Notes under the pieces: model-generated
What the model was told of the DNA's origin: nothing
The model's database searches: none
Seen by the model: only the letters and a program-made list of their open reading frames with translations
Part shown: in pieces, positions 19,868 to 30,799 of the stretch
How positions within the stretch are numbered: position 1 is the first letter of the stretch
Layout of the letters: each line of letters begins with the position of its first letter
Source: Streptococcus oralis
GTDB lineage: Bacteria > Bacillota > Bacilli > Lactobacillales > Streptococcaceae
Length of the DNA: 64,000 nt
Assembly: GCF_019929345.1 (NCBI RefSeq)
Contig: NZ_JAHZPJ010000007.1
Location: forward strand, 1 to 64,000
Direction of reading: 5' to 3'
Made by a program: the position numbers and the translations under genes

Positions 19868-19990
19868 AAATTCCCCTCTTCTTTATCCGATTCAGTCTAA
19901 TTAACAATAGTATACCTGTTTTTCCTCTGTTGTGCTAGCGTTTTAACGGTATGGAGAATTTTCTATTAAAGTCTCTACTTTGTTTCATCA

Positions 19991-20020
19991 AAAAAGCGCA
20001 TCTTTTTAGATGCGCTTTTT
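19991..20020 (-). terminator. malP terminator
   Basis: The arms AAAAAGCGCATCT and AGATGCGCTTTTT are perfect reverse complements around a TTTT loop. It follows the malP stop on the minus strand and has T's on both sides. Confidence 0.88.
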
Positions 20021-20040
20021 ATAATCTGATGCAATGAATC

Positions 20041-22299
20041 TTAGTTCAAGTGCCAGATATCTTCGTTGTACTGAGCGATTGTACGGTCAGATGAGAAGAA
20101 TCCTGCTTTGGCAATGTTAACGATGACTTTATCCAACCATGCGTCACGGTCTTCGTAGTCAGCAAGCATTTGCTCTTTGACTTTGATGTAGTCTTCCAAG
20201 TCAAGGAGAGTCATGAACCAGTCTTTGTTGATCAATTCGTTGTAAAGACGTTCCAAGCGTTCTTTCTTACCTACTGCAAGAACAGCATCGCTCACGATGA
20301 AGTCAACCAATGGTTTGATAGCTTCACGAGCATAGTATTCGCTTGATTTATAAGCTGATTTTGCGTAAAGGTCGATAACAGTTTCTGAATCTTCACCAAA
20401 GATGTAGATGTTTTCGTCGCCAACCAACTCAGCGATTTCCACGTTAGCTCCGTCCATAGTACCAAGAGTCAAAGCTCCGTTCAACATGAATTTCATGTTA
20501 CCAGTACCTGAAGCTTCTTTAGAAGCAAGTGAGATTTGTTCTGAGATGTCACATGCTGGGATAAGGAAGCTTGCTGCAGTAACATTGTAGTTTTCAACCA
20601 TTACAACTTGCAAGTGTGGAGCTACTGCTGGATCGTTTGCAATCACTTCTGACAAGCAAAGGATCAAGTGAATGATGTCTTGAGCGATTGTGTAGGCAGG
20701 AGCTGCTTTACCACCAAAGAAGACTGTGATTGGACGAGCAGGGATGTTACCAGCCTTGATATCAAGGTATTTGTGGATCACGTACAAAGCGTTCATTTGT
20801 TGACGTTTGTACTCGTGAAGACGTTTGATTTGGATATCAAAGATAGAGTTTGTATTGATATCCACACCTTGATGTTCTTTCAAGTGACGAGCCAATTTAC
20901 GTTTGTTGTGAGCCTTGATACTTTCCAATTTTTCTTTGACAGCAGCCTTGTCTTCGTATGACAAGAGTTTTTCAAGCTCATCTGCTTCATGGTGCCAACC
21001 ACGGCCAATAATCTCATCCAAGTAGTGAGACAAGCTTGGGTTAGCATGCATGAGCCAACGACGGAAAGTGATACCGTTTGTTTTGTTGTTGAATTTTTCT
21101 GGATAGATGTCGTAGAAAGCTTTCAACTCTGAGTTCTTCAAGATCTCAGTGTGAAGAGCTGCAACCCCGTTTACGCTGTATCCGTAGTGGATATCCATGT
21201 GAGCCATGTGGACACGTCCACTCTCATCGATGATTTGAACAGCTGGATCTTTGTATTCTGCTTTCACACGGCGGTCCAATTCTTTGATGATTGGTACCAA
21301 GTGAGGAACCACTTCTTGCAAGAATTCAAGAGGCCATTTTTCAAGGGCTTCAGCAAGGATTGTGTGGTTAGTGTAGGCAGTCATACTACGAACGATTGAG
21401 ATTGCTTCATCAAGCTCGATACCTCGCGCAGTCAAGAGACGGATCAATTCAGGAATCACCATTGATGGGTGAGTATCGTTGATTTGTACAACAGCGTAGT
21501 CTGCAAGGTCATGCAAGTTGCTTCCTTTTTCGATTGCTTCGTCGATGATCAATTGCGCACCGTTTGAAACCATGAAGTATTGTTGGAAGATACGGAGCAA
21601 TTCACCTTGCTTGTCGCTATCGTCTGGGTAAAGGAAGAGAGTCAAGTTGCGAGCGATATCTGTCTTGTCAAAGTTGATACCATCTTCGATGATAGAAGAA
21701 TCAACTGAATCCAAGTCAAACAAACGCAAGCGGTTTTTAGTAGCTGTCTTGTAACCAGGTACATCGATATCGTAAAGAGTAGATGTCAATGTGAAGTGTG
21801 CAAATGGCACTTGGTAGCTACGGCTTGAGCGTACCAACCAGTTTTGCTCTGTCAACCAAGCGTTAGGAATCGTTTCTTGTTGGTTGTTTTTAAGAACTTG
21901 TTGGAAAAGACCAAAGTGGTAGTTCAAACCAACACCGTCACCATTCAAACCAAGTGTAGCGATTGAGTCGATAAAGCAGGCTGCCAAACGTCCCAAACCA
22001 CCGTTACCAAGTGATGGTTCCAATTCTACTTCTTCGATTTCGATCAACTCTTTACCTGCAGCAGCAAGTTCTTTTTTCACATCGTCGTAAAGACCAAGGT
22101 TAATCAAGTTGTTTGACAAGAGTTTACCGATCAAGAACTCAGCTGAGATGTAGTAAACTTTTTTCTTACCAGTGTTGACTGGTTTTTGGCTGCTAGCAAG
22201 CTTGCTGTAGTTAAGAAGAGCAAGGTAAAGCTCTTCATTGCTACATTCTGCAATGGTTTTATTGTAACGCTTTTGTACAAATTCGTTTAATGGTAACAT
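20041..22299 (-). CDS. malP: Maltodextrin/glycogen phosphorylase
   Basis: The PLP-dependent phosphorylase releases glucose-1-phosphate from maltodextrin chains in the cytosol. The 752-residue protein shows the family landmarks: [13 protein letters not shown] in the N-terminal half and the PLP-lysine region [19 protein letters not shown] in the C-terminal half. It lies 24 bases downstream of malQ in the same operon. MalQ lengthens short dextrins, which MalP then shortens. Confidence 0.96.
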   Translation of the reverse strand: MLPLNEFVQKRYNKTIAECSNEELYLALLNYSKLASSQKPVNTGKKKVYYISAEFLIGKLLSNNLINLGLYDDVKKELAAAGKELIEIEEVELEPSLGNGGLGRLAACFIDSIATLGLNGDGVGLNYHFGLFQQVLKNNQQETIPNAWLTEQNWLVRSSRSYQVPFAHFTLTSTLYDIDVPGYKTATKNRLRLFDLDSVDSSIIEDGINFDKTDIARNLTLFLYPDDSDKQGELLRIFQQYFMVSNGAQLIIDEAIEKGSNLHDLADYAVVQINDTHPSMVIPELIRLLTARGIELDEAISIVRSMTAYTNHTILAEALEKWPLEFLQEVVPHLVPIIKELDRRVKAEYKDPAVQIIDESGRVHMAHMDIHYGYSVNGVAALHTEILKNSELKAFYDIYPEKFNNKTNGITFRRWLMHANPSLSHYLDEIIGRGWHHEADELEKLLSYEDKAAVKEKLESIKAHNKRKLARHLKEHQGVDINTNSIFDIQIKRLHEYKRQQMNALYVIHKYLDIKAGNIPARPITVFFGGKAAPAYTIAQDIIHLILCLSEVIANDPAVAPHLQVVMVENYNVTAASFLIPACDISEQISLASKEASGTGNMKFMLNGALTLGTMDGANVEIAELVGDENIYIFGEDSETVIDLYAKSAYKSSEYYAREAIKPLVDFIVSDAVLAVGKKERLERLYNELINKDWFMTLLDLEDYIKVKEQMLADYEDRDAWLDKVIVNIAKAGFFSSDRTIAQYNEDIWHLN

Positions 22300-22323
22300 G
22301 TTTATGTGTCTCCTGATATTGTC

Positions 22324-23841
22324 TTATTTCTTTAATTCTACCAAATTTTCATTGATTCGGCGATAAATTGTAGTCAAGTCAAGCAAAGTTTCTTCAACCG
22401 CTGGTGTCAATTGATCTTCAGTCATACGCCATGACCAGTTTCCGCCAAGAGTAGACGGGAAGTTCATACGAGCTGACTCATCTAGTTCTAGCAAGTCTTG
22501 CATGGTTGCAATAGCCATGAAGCTAACGGATGAAAATACTGTACGAAGCATAGCGTGTGGCACTGTTTCGTATTCTTTACGGTTAGTGTAGCGAGCCATG
22601 TACTCACGTGTCGCATCATCGATTTCATTACGGTACCAACCAAGGACCGTATTGTTGTCGTGTGTTCCTGTGTACATAACAGAGTTGGCAGGTGCCAAGT
22701 GCGGGCTATCGATACTTTCATCTTCTGGGTTGAAGGCGAATTGAAGAATCTTCATTCCTGGGAAGCCAGTGCGTTCACGCAACTCGATCACTCCATCTGT
22801 CATGAAACCAAGGTCTTCTGCGATGATGTTTAGCTCACCAAGCTCTTCCTTAACGGCTGCGAAGAGTTTGTACCCTGGACCTTTCACCCATTTACCAGGT
22901 GCTGCTGTATCGGAACCAGCAGGAATTTCCCAGTAAGATTCGAAACCGCGGAAGTGGTCGATACGAACGATATCGTAGATTTTGAAGCTTTCACGCAAAC
23001 GTTCAATCCACCATTTGTAACCGTCTTTGTCCATTGCTTCCCAGTCATAGATTGGGTTGCCCCAAAGCTGACCAGTTGCAGAAAACTCATCTGGTGGGCA
23101 TCCTGCAATGCAAGTTGCTTTACCATTGGCATCTGTCTTGAAGAGGTGTGGATTTGCCCACATGTCGCTTGAATCTTCCGCTACGTAGATAGGCATGTCC
23201 CCAACGATTTCGATGTGGTTATCGTTAGCGTAAGCTTTCAATTTCAACCATTGTTGGAAGAAGAAGTATTGAGTCACACGGTGGTAAACCAACTTGTCTG
23301 CCAATTTCTCACGGTAGCTTTCAAGCGCTGAAGCTTTACGGGCACGAGCATCTGCATCTGGCCATTCTGTCCAAGCAAGATTGTCAAAATGCTCTTTGAT
23401 CGCCATATACTCAGCAAAGAGTTCAAGCCATGATTGGTTGTCTTTAGCAAACTTCTCAAAATCTTTGACATCTCCCACTTCCAAGAAGCGTTTCACTGCT
23501 TTTTCTAAAAGCGGACGACGTGCGTAGTAAATCTTCGCATAATCAACTTCAGATGCATCGCTACCAAAGTCAACACCTTTAAGATCACTGGCTTCGAGCA
23601 AGCCTTGCTCTACCAAGATATCAAGGTCGATAAAATGCGTATTTCCAGCAAAGGCCGAGAATGATTGGTATGGAGAATCTCCATAGCTTGTTGTCCCGAG
23701 AGGGAGGATTTGCCAGTAACGTTGCTTCGTACGAACCAAGAAATCAACGAAATCATAGGCAGTTTGGCCAAATGATCCAATCCCGTATGCTCCTGGCAGA
23801 GAAGAGATGTGCATCAACACACCACTTTGACGTTTTTTCAT
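22324..23841 (-). CDS. malQ: 4-alpha-glucanotransferase (amylomaltase)
   Basis: This GH77 enzyme transfers glucan segments between maltodextrins, freeing glucose. The 505-residue protein has the catalytic nucleophile region VRIDHFRGFESYW, the acid in NIIAEDLGFM and the GTHDNNTV motif. In pneumococcus the gene is also called malM. It is the first gene of the minus-strand malQ-malP operon; its promoter carries a perfect LacI-type operator just downstream of the -10. Confidence 0.96.
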   Translation of the reverse strand: MKKRQSGVLMHISSLPGAYGIGSFGQTAYDFVDFLVRTKQRYWQILPLGTTSYGDSPYQSFSAFAGNTHFIDLDILVEQGLLEASDLKGVDFGSDASEVDYAKIYYARRPLLEKAVKRFLEVGDVKDFEKFAKDNQSWLELFAEYMAIKEHFDNLAWTEWPDADARARKASALESYREKLADKLVYHRVTQYFFFQQWLKLKAYANDNHIEIVGDMPIYVAEDSSDMWANPHLFKTDANGKATCIAGCPPDEFSATGQLWGNPIYDWEAMDKDGYKWWIERLRESFKIYDIVRIDHFRGFESYWEIPAGSDTAAPGKWVKGPGYKLFAAVKEELGELNIIAEDLGFMTDGVIELRERTGFPGMKILQFAFNPEDESIDSPHLAPANSVMYTGTHDNNTVLGWYRNEIDDATREYMARYTNRKEYETVPHAMLRTVFSSVSFMAIATMQDLLELDESARMNFPSTLGGNWSWRMTEDQLTPAVEETLLDLTTIYRRINENLVELKK

Positions 23842-23885
23842 AATAGCACCTCATGTGTTTGTTATAAAACGTTGCGCAATTAAGG

Positions 23886-23936
23886 CGCAAACGTTTGCGT
23901 TAATTTAAGTATAACGCATTTCAAAAACAAATGCAA
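23886..23936 (-). promoter_or_regulatory. malQ promoter with MalR operators
   Basis: The minus strand has -35 TTGCAT (23936-23931), 17 bp, -10 TATACT (23913-23908). Downstream of the -10 is the perfect 14-bp palindrome CGCAAACGTTTGCG (23886-23899), a LacI-family operator. A second half-matching site, AACGCTTGCA, overlaps the -35. MalR is the natural candidate; CcpA could also use such sequences. Confidence 0.8.
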
Positions 23937-24216
23937 GCGTTTTTAAAAAATTTTTTTGAATTATTTTAATCAAACAAAACTTGTTGCCACTGATATTTTA
24001 TGAAATAAGCGAAAAAATTTTAAAGATTTTCTGATTTAAGATAATTCATTCCCAATATCTGCTCTATTTTCTGAAAAACCGAGCCGAATTTACGCAATCG
24101 TTTTCCTAATATATTTTCAATTCAAAAAAAACAAACATTTTAAGTTCTTTCCTATATATGGGCTTTAACAAATGTTTGAAACCTTAAAATTTTTTTAAAA
24201 AATTTCCTAAAAACGC
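23937..24216. other. AT-rich spacer between the divergent mal promoters
   Basis: This stretch of the 474-bp malQ-malX spacer has no credible gene. It holds long A/T runs and scattered weak operator-like half sites (ACGCAATCGTTTTC near 24094). It may allow DNA bending or looping between the two operator groups; nothing else stands out. Confidence 0.5.
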
Positions 24217-24275
24217 TTGCAACCGTTTTCTGTTTGTGCTATACTAAGTTCGTAAAAGAAAACGTTTGCGTTTTC
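24207..24275 (+). promoter_or_regulatory. malX promoter with MalR operators
   Basis: A -35 TTGCAA (24217-24222), 17 bp and -10 TATACT (24240-24245) precede malX. AACGCTTGCAACCGTTTT overlaps the -35, and GAAAACGTTTGCGTTTTC (24258-24275) follows the -10. The arrangement mirrors the malQ promoter, so both operons should be repressed together without maltose or maltodextrin. Confidence 0.8.
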
Positions 24276-24315
24276 TCATTAAATTATTTTTGTTATTCTT
24301 TAGGAGGAATACACT

Positions 24316-25587
24316 ATGTCATCTAAATTCATGAAGAGCGCTGCTGTGCTTGGAACTGCTACTCTTGCTAGCTTACTTTTGGTAGCTTGCGGAAGCAAAA
24401 CTGCTGATAAGGCTGCTGATTCTGGTTCATCTGAAGCAAAAGAAATCACTTTCTACGTTGAAGACCAATACAAAGCCTACGCTGAAAAAGTTGCTGCAGC
24501 TTATGAAAAAGAATCAGGTACAAAAGTTAACATCAAATCAGGTGACCAACTTGGTGGACTTGACAAACTTTCACTTGACAACCAATCAGGTCAAGCTGCT
24601 GACGTTATGATGGCACCATACGACCGCGTAGGTAGCCTTGGTACTGACGGACAACTTTCAGAAGTTACTTTGAGCGATGGTGCAAAAACAGATGATAAAA
24701 CTAAATCTCTTGTAACAGCTGCTGACGGTAAAGTTTACGGTGCTCCTGCCGTTATTGAGTCACTTGTTATGTACTACAACAAAGACTTGCTTAAAGAAGC
24801 TCCAAAAACTTTTGCTGAATTAGAAGAACTTGCTAAAGACAGCAAATACGCTTTCGCTGGTGAAGATGGCAAAACTACTGCATTCCTAGCTGACTGGACA
24901 AACTTCTACTACGCATACGGACTTCTTGCTGGTAACGGTGGTTACGTATTCGGACAAAACGGTAAAGACGCTAAAGACATCGGTCTTGCAAACGACGGTT
25001 CTATCACTGGTGTCAACTACGCTAAATCTTGGTATGAAAAATGGCCTAAAGGTATGCAAGATACTGAAGGTGCTGCAAACTTGATCCAAACTCAATTCCA
25101 AGAAGGTAAAACAGCTGCTATCATCGACGGTCCTTGGAAAGCTCAAGCATTCAAAGATGCTAAAGTAAACTACGGTGTTGCTACTATTCCAACTCTTCCA
25201 AATGGTAAAGAATACACACCATTCGGTGGTGGTAAAGCTTGGATCATCCCATCAAGCACTAAGAACCTTGAAGCTGCACAAAAATTTGTAGACTTCCTTG
25301 TTTCAACTGAACAACAAAAAGCATTCTACGATGCAACTAACGAAATCCCAGCTAACACTGAAGCTCGTTCATACGCTGAAGGTAAAAACGATGAGTTGAC
25401 AACAGCTGTTATCAAACAGTTCAAGAACGCTCAACCAATGCCAAACATTTCTCAAATGTCAGCAGTTTGGGATCCAGCTAAAACAATGCTCTTTGACGCT
25501 GTAAGTGGTAAAAAAGATGCTAAGACAGCTGCTAACGATGCTGTAACATTGATCAAAGAAACAATCAAACAAAAATTTGGTGAATAA
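24316..25587 (+). CDS. malX: Maltose/maltodextrin-binding lipoprotein
   Basis: This is the extracellular solute-binding component of the maltodextrin ABC importer. The 423-residue protein has a signal peptide with lipobox LVAC followed by the mature maltodextrin-binding fold. The ribosome site TAGGAGG precedes the ATG. It is the first gene of the rightward mal operon and is separated from malC by a stem-loop. The energising ATPase (MsmK type) is not encoded here, as is usual in streptococci. Confidence 0.95.
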   Translation: MSSKFMKSAAVLGTATLASLLLVACGSKTADKAADSGSSEAKEITFYVEDQYKAYAEKVAAAYEKESGTKVNIKSGDQLGGLDKLSLDNQSGQAADVMMAPYDRVGSLGTDGQLSEVTLSDGAKTDDKTKSLVTAADGKVYGAPAVIESLVMYYNKDLLKEAPKTFAELEELAKDSKYAFAGEDGKTTAFLADWTNFYYAYGLLAGNGGYVFGQNGKDAKDIGLANDGSITGVNYAKSWYEKWPKGMQDTEGAANLIQTQFQEGKTAAIIDGPWKAQAFKDAKVNYGVATIPTLPNGKEYTPFGGGKAWIIPSSTKNLEAAQKFVDFLVSTEQQKAFYDATNEIPANTEARSYAEGKNDELTTAVIKQFKNAQPMPNISQMSAVWDPAKTMLFDAVSGKKDAKTAANDAVTLIKETIKQKFGE

Positions 25588-25599
25588 TTGAATTCGTTA

Positions 25600-25627
25600 C
25601 AAGGGGGGAGAATACAGATCCCCCTTT
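25600..25627 (+). terminator. Stem-loop between malX and malC
   Basis: AAGGGGG (25601-25607) pairs with CCCCCTT (25620-25626), followed by TGATTTT. It is a partial terminator or 3'-stabilising hairpin, a common way to make more binding protein than permease. Confidence 0.6.
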
Positions 25628-25713
25628 GATTTTATAAATTTACGAATGATTGCAGTTGCCTATCTAGCGATTGGAGACAAACTTCAATCTCGTATCCTAT
25701 GAAAGGAGTATTC

Positions 25714-27006
25714 ATGGAAAACCAACAACCTAGCAAAGCAGCCTTGCTTTCAGTGATTCCTGGGTTAGGACAGATTTACAATAAACAAAAGGCGAAAGGT
25801 TTTATCTTCCTTGGTGTAACTATCGTATTTGTTCTTTATTTCCTAGCACTTGCAGCCCCTGAATTGCACAATTTGATCACTCTTGGTGACAAGCCAGGTC
25901 GTGATAATTCCCTCTTTATGCTGATTCGTGGTGCCTTCCATTTAATCTTTGTAGTCGTTTATGTGCTCTTTTATTTCTCAAATATTAAAGATGCACATAC
26001 AATCGCAAAACGTATTAACAATGGAATTCCTGTCCCACGTACTTTTAAAGATATGATCAAAGGTATTTATGAGAATGGTTTCCCTTACCTCTTGATCATC
26101 CCATCTTACGTCGCTATGACATTTGCGATTATCTTCCCAGTTATCGTAACCTTGATGATTGCCTTTACCAACTATGACTTCCAACACTTGCCACCAAACA
26201 AATTGTTGGACTGGGTTGGTTTAACTAACTTTACAAACATCTGGAGCTTAAGTACCTTCCGTTCAGCCTTCGGTGCAGTTCTTTCTTGGACCATCATCTG
26301 GGCCTTGTCTGCTTCTACTTTGCAGATTGTGATTGGTATCTTCACCGCCATCATTGCTAACCAACCATTTATCAAAGGAAAACGTATCTTTGGTGTTATT
26401 TTCCTTCTTCCTTGGGCTGTTCCAGCCTTCATCACTATTTTGACATTCTCAAACATGTTTAACGATAGTGTCGGTGCTATCAACACCCAAGTCTTGCCTC
26501 TTTTGTCTAAGATCCTTCCTTTCCTAGATGGAGCTCTTATCCCTTGGAAAACCGATCCGACTTGGACTAAGATTGCCTTGATTATGATGCAAGGTTGGCT
26601 AGGATTCCCATACATCTACGTTTTGACTTTGGGTATCTTGCAGTCGATTCCTAACGACCTCTACGAAGCGGCTTACATCGATGGTGCCAATGCTTGGCAA
26701 AAATTCCGCAACATCACTTTCCCTATGATTTTGGCTGTTGCAGCACCAACATTGATCAGCCAATACACCTTCAACTTTAACAACTTCTCTATCATGTACC
26801 TCTTCAACGGCGGAGGTCCTGGTAGCGTTGGTGGTGGAGCCGGTTCAACTGATATCTTGATCTCATGGATTTATCGTTTGACAACAGGTACATCTCCTCA
26901 ATACTCTATGGCGGCAGCTGTTACCTTGATCATCTCTATCATTGTCATCTCTATCTCTATGATCGCATTCAAGAAACTACACGCATTTGATATGGAGGAC
27001 GTCTAA
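25714..27006 (+). CDS. malC: Maltodextrin ABC permease, MalF family
   Basis: This integral membrane subunit has 430 residues from ATG 25714, chosen because GAAAGGAGT sits just upstream; the ATG at 25699 would place that site inside the gene. It has an N-terminal extension with membrane segments and the conserved EAA loop ([20 protein letters not shown]) that contacts the ATPase. It pairs with MalD. Confidence 0.94.
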   Translation: MENQQPSKAALLSVIPGLGQIYNKQKAKGFIFLGVTIVFVLYFLALAAPELHNLITLGDKPGRDNSLFMLIRGAFHLIFVVVYVLFYFSNIKDAHTIAKRINNGIPVPRTFKDMIKGIYENGFPYLLIIPSYVAMTFAIIFPVIVTLMIAFTNYDFQHLPPNKLLDWVGLTNFTNIWSLSTFRSAFGAVLSWTIIWALSASTLQIVIGIFTAIIANQPFIKGKRIFGVIFLLPWAVPAFITILTFSNMFNDSVGAINTQVLPLLSKILPFLDGALIPWKTDPTWTKIALIMMQGWLGFPYIYVLTLGILQSIPNDLYEAAYIDGANAWQKFRNITFPMILAVAAPTLISQYTFNFNNFSIMYLFNGGGPGSVGGGAGSTDILISWIYRLTTGTSPQYSMAAAVTLIISIIVISISMIAFKKLHAFDMEDV

Positions 27007-27007
27007 G

Positions 27008-27850
27008 ATGAATAACTCAATCAAACTCAAACGTAGACTGACTCAAACCCTCACTTACCTCTACTTGATTGGTCTTTCAATCGTGATTATTTATCCACTT
27101 TTGATCACCATTATGTCAGCCTTCAAGACTGGTAACGTCGTAGCTTTTAAACTAGATGCTAACGTCGACTTTAGCTTTGCCAACTTCCAAGGGCTCTTCA
27201 CTGAAACCTTGTACGGCACTTGGTACCTCAACACTTTGATTATCGCCTTGATTACCATGGCTGTTCAAACAAGTATCATCGTACTTGCTGGTTATGCCTA
27301 CAGCCGTTACAACTTCTTGGCTCGTAAACAAAGTTTGGTCTTCTTCTTGATCATCCAAATGGTGCCAACTATGGCCGCTTTGACAGCCTTCTTCGTTATG
27401 GCCCTTATGTTGAATGCGCTTAACCAAAGCTGGTTCCTCATCTTCCTTTATGTTGGTGGAGGTATTCCGATGAATGCTTGGTTGATGAAAGGCTACTTCG
27501 ACACAGTACCGATGTCTCTTGATGAATCAGCAAAACTAGATGGTGCAGGACACTTCCGTCGCTTCTGGCAAATTGTTCTCCCACTCGTTCGCCCAATGGT
27601 GGCTGTACAAGCGCTCTGGGCCTTCATGGGACCTTTCGGAGACTATATCCTCTCTAGTTTCTTGCTTCGTGAGAAAGAATACTTTACAGTTGCCGTTGGT
27701 CTACAGACCTTTGTCAGCAATGTGAAAAACTTGAAGATTGCCTACTTCTCAGCAGGTGCTATCCTCATCGCCCTTCCAATCTGTATTCTCTTCTTCTTCC
27801 TACAAAAGAACTTTGTTTCAGGACTTACAAGTGGTGGCGACAAGGGATAA
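27008..27850 (+). CDS. malD: Maltodextrin ABC permease, MalG family
   Basis: The second permease subunit has 280 residues from ATG 27008 and begins [20 protein letters not shown]. The EAA-loop equivalent is [25 protein letters not shown] at the end of malC provides the ribosome site, one base after the malC stop. An in-frame ATG at 26987 lies inside malC and lacks support. Confidence 0.94.
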   Translation: MNNSIKLKRRLTQTLTYLYLIGLSIVIIYPLLITIMSAFKTGNVVAFKLDANVDFSFANFQGLFTETLYGTWYLNTLIIALITMAVQTSIIVLAGYAYSRYNFLARKQSLVFFLIIQMVPTMAALTAFFVMALMLNALNQSWFLIFLYVGGGIPMNAWLMKGYFDTVPMSLDESAKLDGAGHFRRFWQIVLPLVRPMVAVQALWAFMGPFGDYILSSFLLREKEYFTVAVGLQTFVSNVKNLKIAYFSAGAILIALPICILFFFLQKNFVSGLTSGGDKG

Positions 27851-27964
27851 TTTATCCCCGCCACCCTTTTTCATTTTGATCTTGTTTCTAAAGTTGAAAG
27901 ATTAGACACAAGACCGCAAATAGTAGCAAAATCAGCTTTTCAGTAAGCAATTTATCTACTAGAC

Positions 27965-27993
27965 TTGAAATAAAGCACATTTCTCTATATAAT
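27965..27993 (+). promoter_or_regulatory. Promoter of malA-malR
   Basis: TTGAAA (27965-27970), 17 bp and a perfect TATAAT (27988-27993) lie upstream of malA, so the regulator pair can be expressed apart from malXCD. Confidence 0.75.
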
Positions 27994-28030
27994 AATACTC
28001 ATATAGAAAACACCTTTTAGAAAGATACAA

Positions 28031-28831
28031 ATGCTTCCATATCCATTTTCATATTTTTCAAGTATTTGGGGATTTCGTAAGCCCCTGTCAAAACGTTTCG
28101 GACTCAACTGGTTTCAGCTTCTCTTTACTAGCATTTTCCTCATCAGCTTGTCCATGATTCCAATTGCCATTCAAAACAGCTCACAGGAAACGTATCCACT
28201 GGATACCTTTATCGATAATGTCTACACTCCACTGACAGATGAAGCGATCATGGACTTGTCAGAGAATGCACAAATCGTTGATGGAAAGCTGAACTACTCA
28301 GGTACGAAGAATCAGCAGCCTTCTCTTTTGATTGGCCCGAGCCAAAGCAAAGAATTGCCAAAGGACTTGCAACTTCATTTTGATACGGAAGAACTCGTCA
28401 TCAGTAAGGAAAGTAAGGAACTAATTCGCATTCGCTACCACGCGATTCAAACGGAGAGTTTCCAGAGCAAGGAAGATTTAACCCAGGCCATTTCTAAAGA
28501 CTGGTACCAACAAAACCGGGTCTATATCAGTCTCTTTCTCGTTCTTGGTGCAAGCTTCCTCTTTGGATTAAATTTCTTCATTGTCTCTCTTGGGGCTAGC
28601 TTTCTCCTTTATATCACAAAAAAATCACGCCTCTTTTCATTTAAGACCTTTAAAGAGTGCTATCATTTTATCTTGAACTGTTTAGGATTACCAACTCTGA
28701 TTACGCTTATTTTGGGACTTTTTGGCCAAAATATGTCAACCCTTATCACTGTACAAAACATTCTTTTTGTTCTTTATCTGGTCACTATTTTTTACAAGAC
28801 ACATTTCCGTGATCCAGATTACCATAAATAG
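28031..28831 (+). CDS. malA: Maltodextrin utilisation membrane protein MalA (DUF1189)
   Basis: This membrane protein of 266 residues has one N-terminal segment (about 27-45), an extracytoplasmic domain of about 120 residues and several C-terminal segments (about 165-255). It belongs to the DUF1189 family that sits between malD and malR in pneumococcus. The exact role is not known to me. It has its own promoter and ends 9 bases before malR. Confidence 0.85.
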   Translation: MLPYPFSYFSSIWGFRKPLSKRFGLNWFQLLFTSIFLISLSMIPIAIQNSSQETYPLDTFIDNVYTPLTDEAIMDLSENAQIVDGKLNYSGTKNQQPSLLIGPSQSKELPKDLQLHFDTEELVISKESKELIRIRYHAIQTESFQSKEDLTQAISKDWYQQNRVYISLFLVLGASFLFGLNFFIVSLGASFLLYITKKSRLFSFKTFKECYHFILNCLGLPTLITLILGLFGQNMSTLITVQNILFVLYLVTIFYKTHFRDPDYHK

Positions 28832-28840
28832 GAGATTTTT

Positions 28841-29827
28841 ATGCCCGTGACGATTAAAGATGTGGCTAAGGCAGCAGGTGTCTCACCTTCAACTGTTACC
28901 CGCGTCATTCAAAATAAATCAACGATTAGTGATGAAACCAAAAAACGAGTTCGTAAGGCTATGAAGGAACTCAACTACCATCCCAACCTCAATGCTCGCA
29001 GTCTAGTTAGCAGCTATACTCAGGTTATCGGCCTGGTGCTTCCTGATGACTCGGATGCCTTTTACCAAAATCCTTTCTTCCCATCTGTCCTTCGTGGTAT
29101 CGCCCAAGTCGCGTCTGAAAACCACTACGCTATTCAGATTGCAACAGGGAAAGATGAGAAAGAACGGCTCAATGCGATTTCTCAGATGGTTTATGGCAAG
29201 CGTGTTGACGGTTTGATTTTCCTCTACGCTGAGGAAGAGGATCCTCTGGTCAAACTAGTAGCCGATGAGCAGTTCCCTTTCCTCATTCTCGGAAAATCTA
29301 CTTCACCCTTTATCCCTCTTGTTGATAATGACAATGTACAAGCGGGCTTTGATGCGACAGAGTATTTCATCAAAAAAGGATGCAAACGAATTGCCTTCAT
29401 CGGGGGGACAAAGCGACTCTTCGTAACGCAAGATCGTCTAACTGGCTATGAATCCGCACTCAAACAACACCAACTTCCGATTGATACCAACTTAACCTAC
29501 TTTGCGACCGAATTTCTAGAAGAAAAAGGGTATCAGTTCAGTGAACTCCTGTTCAATCACGATCCGCAGATTGATGCTATCATCACAACCGATAGTCTCC
29601 TAGCAGAAGGAGTTTGTGACTACATCAGTAAGCATCAGTTAACTGTTCCTGTCTTGAGTTTCGACTCTGTCAATCCTCGACTCGATCTCGTAGCTTATGT
29701 CGATATCAATAGTCTGGAACTTGGACGTGTTTCCTTTGAAACCATTCTCCAGATCATCAACGATGCTAAAAACAATAAACAAATTTGTTACCGTCAGTTA
29801 ATTGCCCACAAAATCATCGAAAAATAA
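28841..29827 (+). CDS. malR: Maltose operon repressor MalR, LacI family
   Basis: The 328-residue repressor has an N-terminal LacI HTH (TIKDVAKAAGVSPSTVTRVI) and hinge (LNARSLVS), followed by a periplasmic-binding-like sensor domain. It would bind the CGCAAACGTTTGCG-type sites in the malQ-malX spacer and be released by maltose or maltodextrins. Its gene follows malA. Confidence 0.94.
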   Translation: MPVTIKDVAKAAGVSPSTVTRVIQNKSTISDETKKRVRKAMKELNYHPNLNARSLVSSYTQVIGLVLPDDSDAFYQNPFFPSVLRGIAQVASENHYAIQIATGKDEKERLNAISQMVYGKRVDGLIFLYAEEEDPLVKLVADEQFPFLILGKSTSPFIPLVDNDNVQAGFDATEYFIKKGCKRIAFIGGTKRLFVTQDRLTGYESALKQHQLPIDTNLTYFATEFLEEKGYQFSELLFNHDPQIDAIITTDSLLAEGVCDYISKHQLTVPVLSFDSVNPRLDLVAYVDINSLELGRVSFETILQIINDAKNNKQICYRQLIAHKIIEK

Positions 29828-29853
29828 AAACCAGCTCTGGAGCTGGTTTTTTC
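29827..29853. terminator. Terminator shared by malR and yitT
   Basis: AAAACCAGCTC pairs with GAGCTGGTTTT around a two-base gap and has T's on both strands between the convergent genes. Confidence 0.88.
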
Positions 29854-29857
29854 ATGT

Positions 29858-30799
29858 CTAATTGTCTGTTTCTACGAATCGTCCTAGGATGTGGACATTT
29901 TCAGATACAGAGACAAAGGCTGTCGGATCGACCTGTTTCATGATGTGTTTAAAATCATTAAACTCTGCTCGCGTGATAACAGTAATCAAGACTGCTTTTC
30001 TCTCATGATTATAGGTTCCTTCTGCATCGTGGATCATGGTAGCCCCTCGGTGCAATTTTTTATGGATTTTTTCGATTACCTTGTCAGGATTACTGGTCAC
30101 AATCATGGCCTGCATGCGTTTTTGCTTGGTAAAGACTGCGTCTGTCACACGGCTCGATACAAAAATGGTAATCATAGAGTAGAGAGCGTATTTCCAACCA
30201 AAGGTCAAACCTGCTATCAGCATAATCGTCCCATTGACCAAGAAAGAAATACTACCAACATTCCTCCCTGTTTTCTTGCGAATGGTCAGACTGACAATAT
30301 CTGTACCCCCGCTAGAAATATTGTTACGGAGTGCAAAACCAATCCCCAATCCCATGACAACACCCCCAAAAAGGGCATTGATAATGGGATCCTCTGTCAG
30401 CGTCACAACGGGCACAAGCTGGATAAAAAGGGAACTCATGGATACCGTGATAAAGGTAAAGACCGTAAATTTATGTCCAATCTGATACCAAGCCAAGACC
30501 ATCAAAGGGAAATTAATGGCGTAAAAGGTTAGCGAAATCGGAATATGAAAACCAAACCAGTGATTACTCAAGGCAGAGACAATCTGCGCCAGACCTGTCG
30601 CACCACTCGAATACACATGCCCTGGTTGAAAAAAGAAATTGACCGCTACTGCTGATAAAAAACCATAGACCAGAGAAGCCGAGATTTTCTCATCATATTT
30701 TTCCCGAGAGATGCTTTGTAAGACACGTAAAATTTTTATCTGATAAGCAAAGCGGCGCAGATAATAGCGCCACCGCTTAGTTCGTTTCGCTTGTTTCAT
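29858..30799 (-). CDS. YitT family membrane protein (DUF161/DUF2179)
   Basis: The 313-residue protein has about five membrane segments with the [24 protein letters not shown] core and a C-terminal cytoplasmic DUF2179 domain (about 215-300). The function of the family is unclear. The ATG overlaps the aspS stop by four bases, so it is translationally coupled to the synthetase, as in pneumococcus. Confidence 0.88.
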   Translation of the reverse strand: MKQAKRTKRWRYYLRRFAYQIKILRVLQSISREKYDEKISASLVYGFLSAVAVNFFFQPGHVYSSGATGLAQIVSALSNHWFGFHIPISLTFYAINFPLMVLAWYQIGHKFTVFTFITVSMSSLFIQLVPVVTLTEDPIINALFGGVVMGLGIGFALRNNISSGGTDIVSLTIRKKTGRNVGSISFLVNGTIMLIAGLTFGWKYALYSMITIFVSSRVTDAVFTKQKRMQAMIVTSNPDKVIEKIHKKLHRGATMIHDAEGTYNHERKAVLITVITRAEFNDFKHIMKQVDPTAFVSVSENVHILGRFVETDN

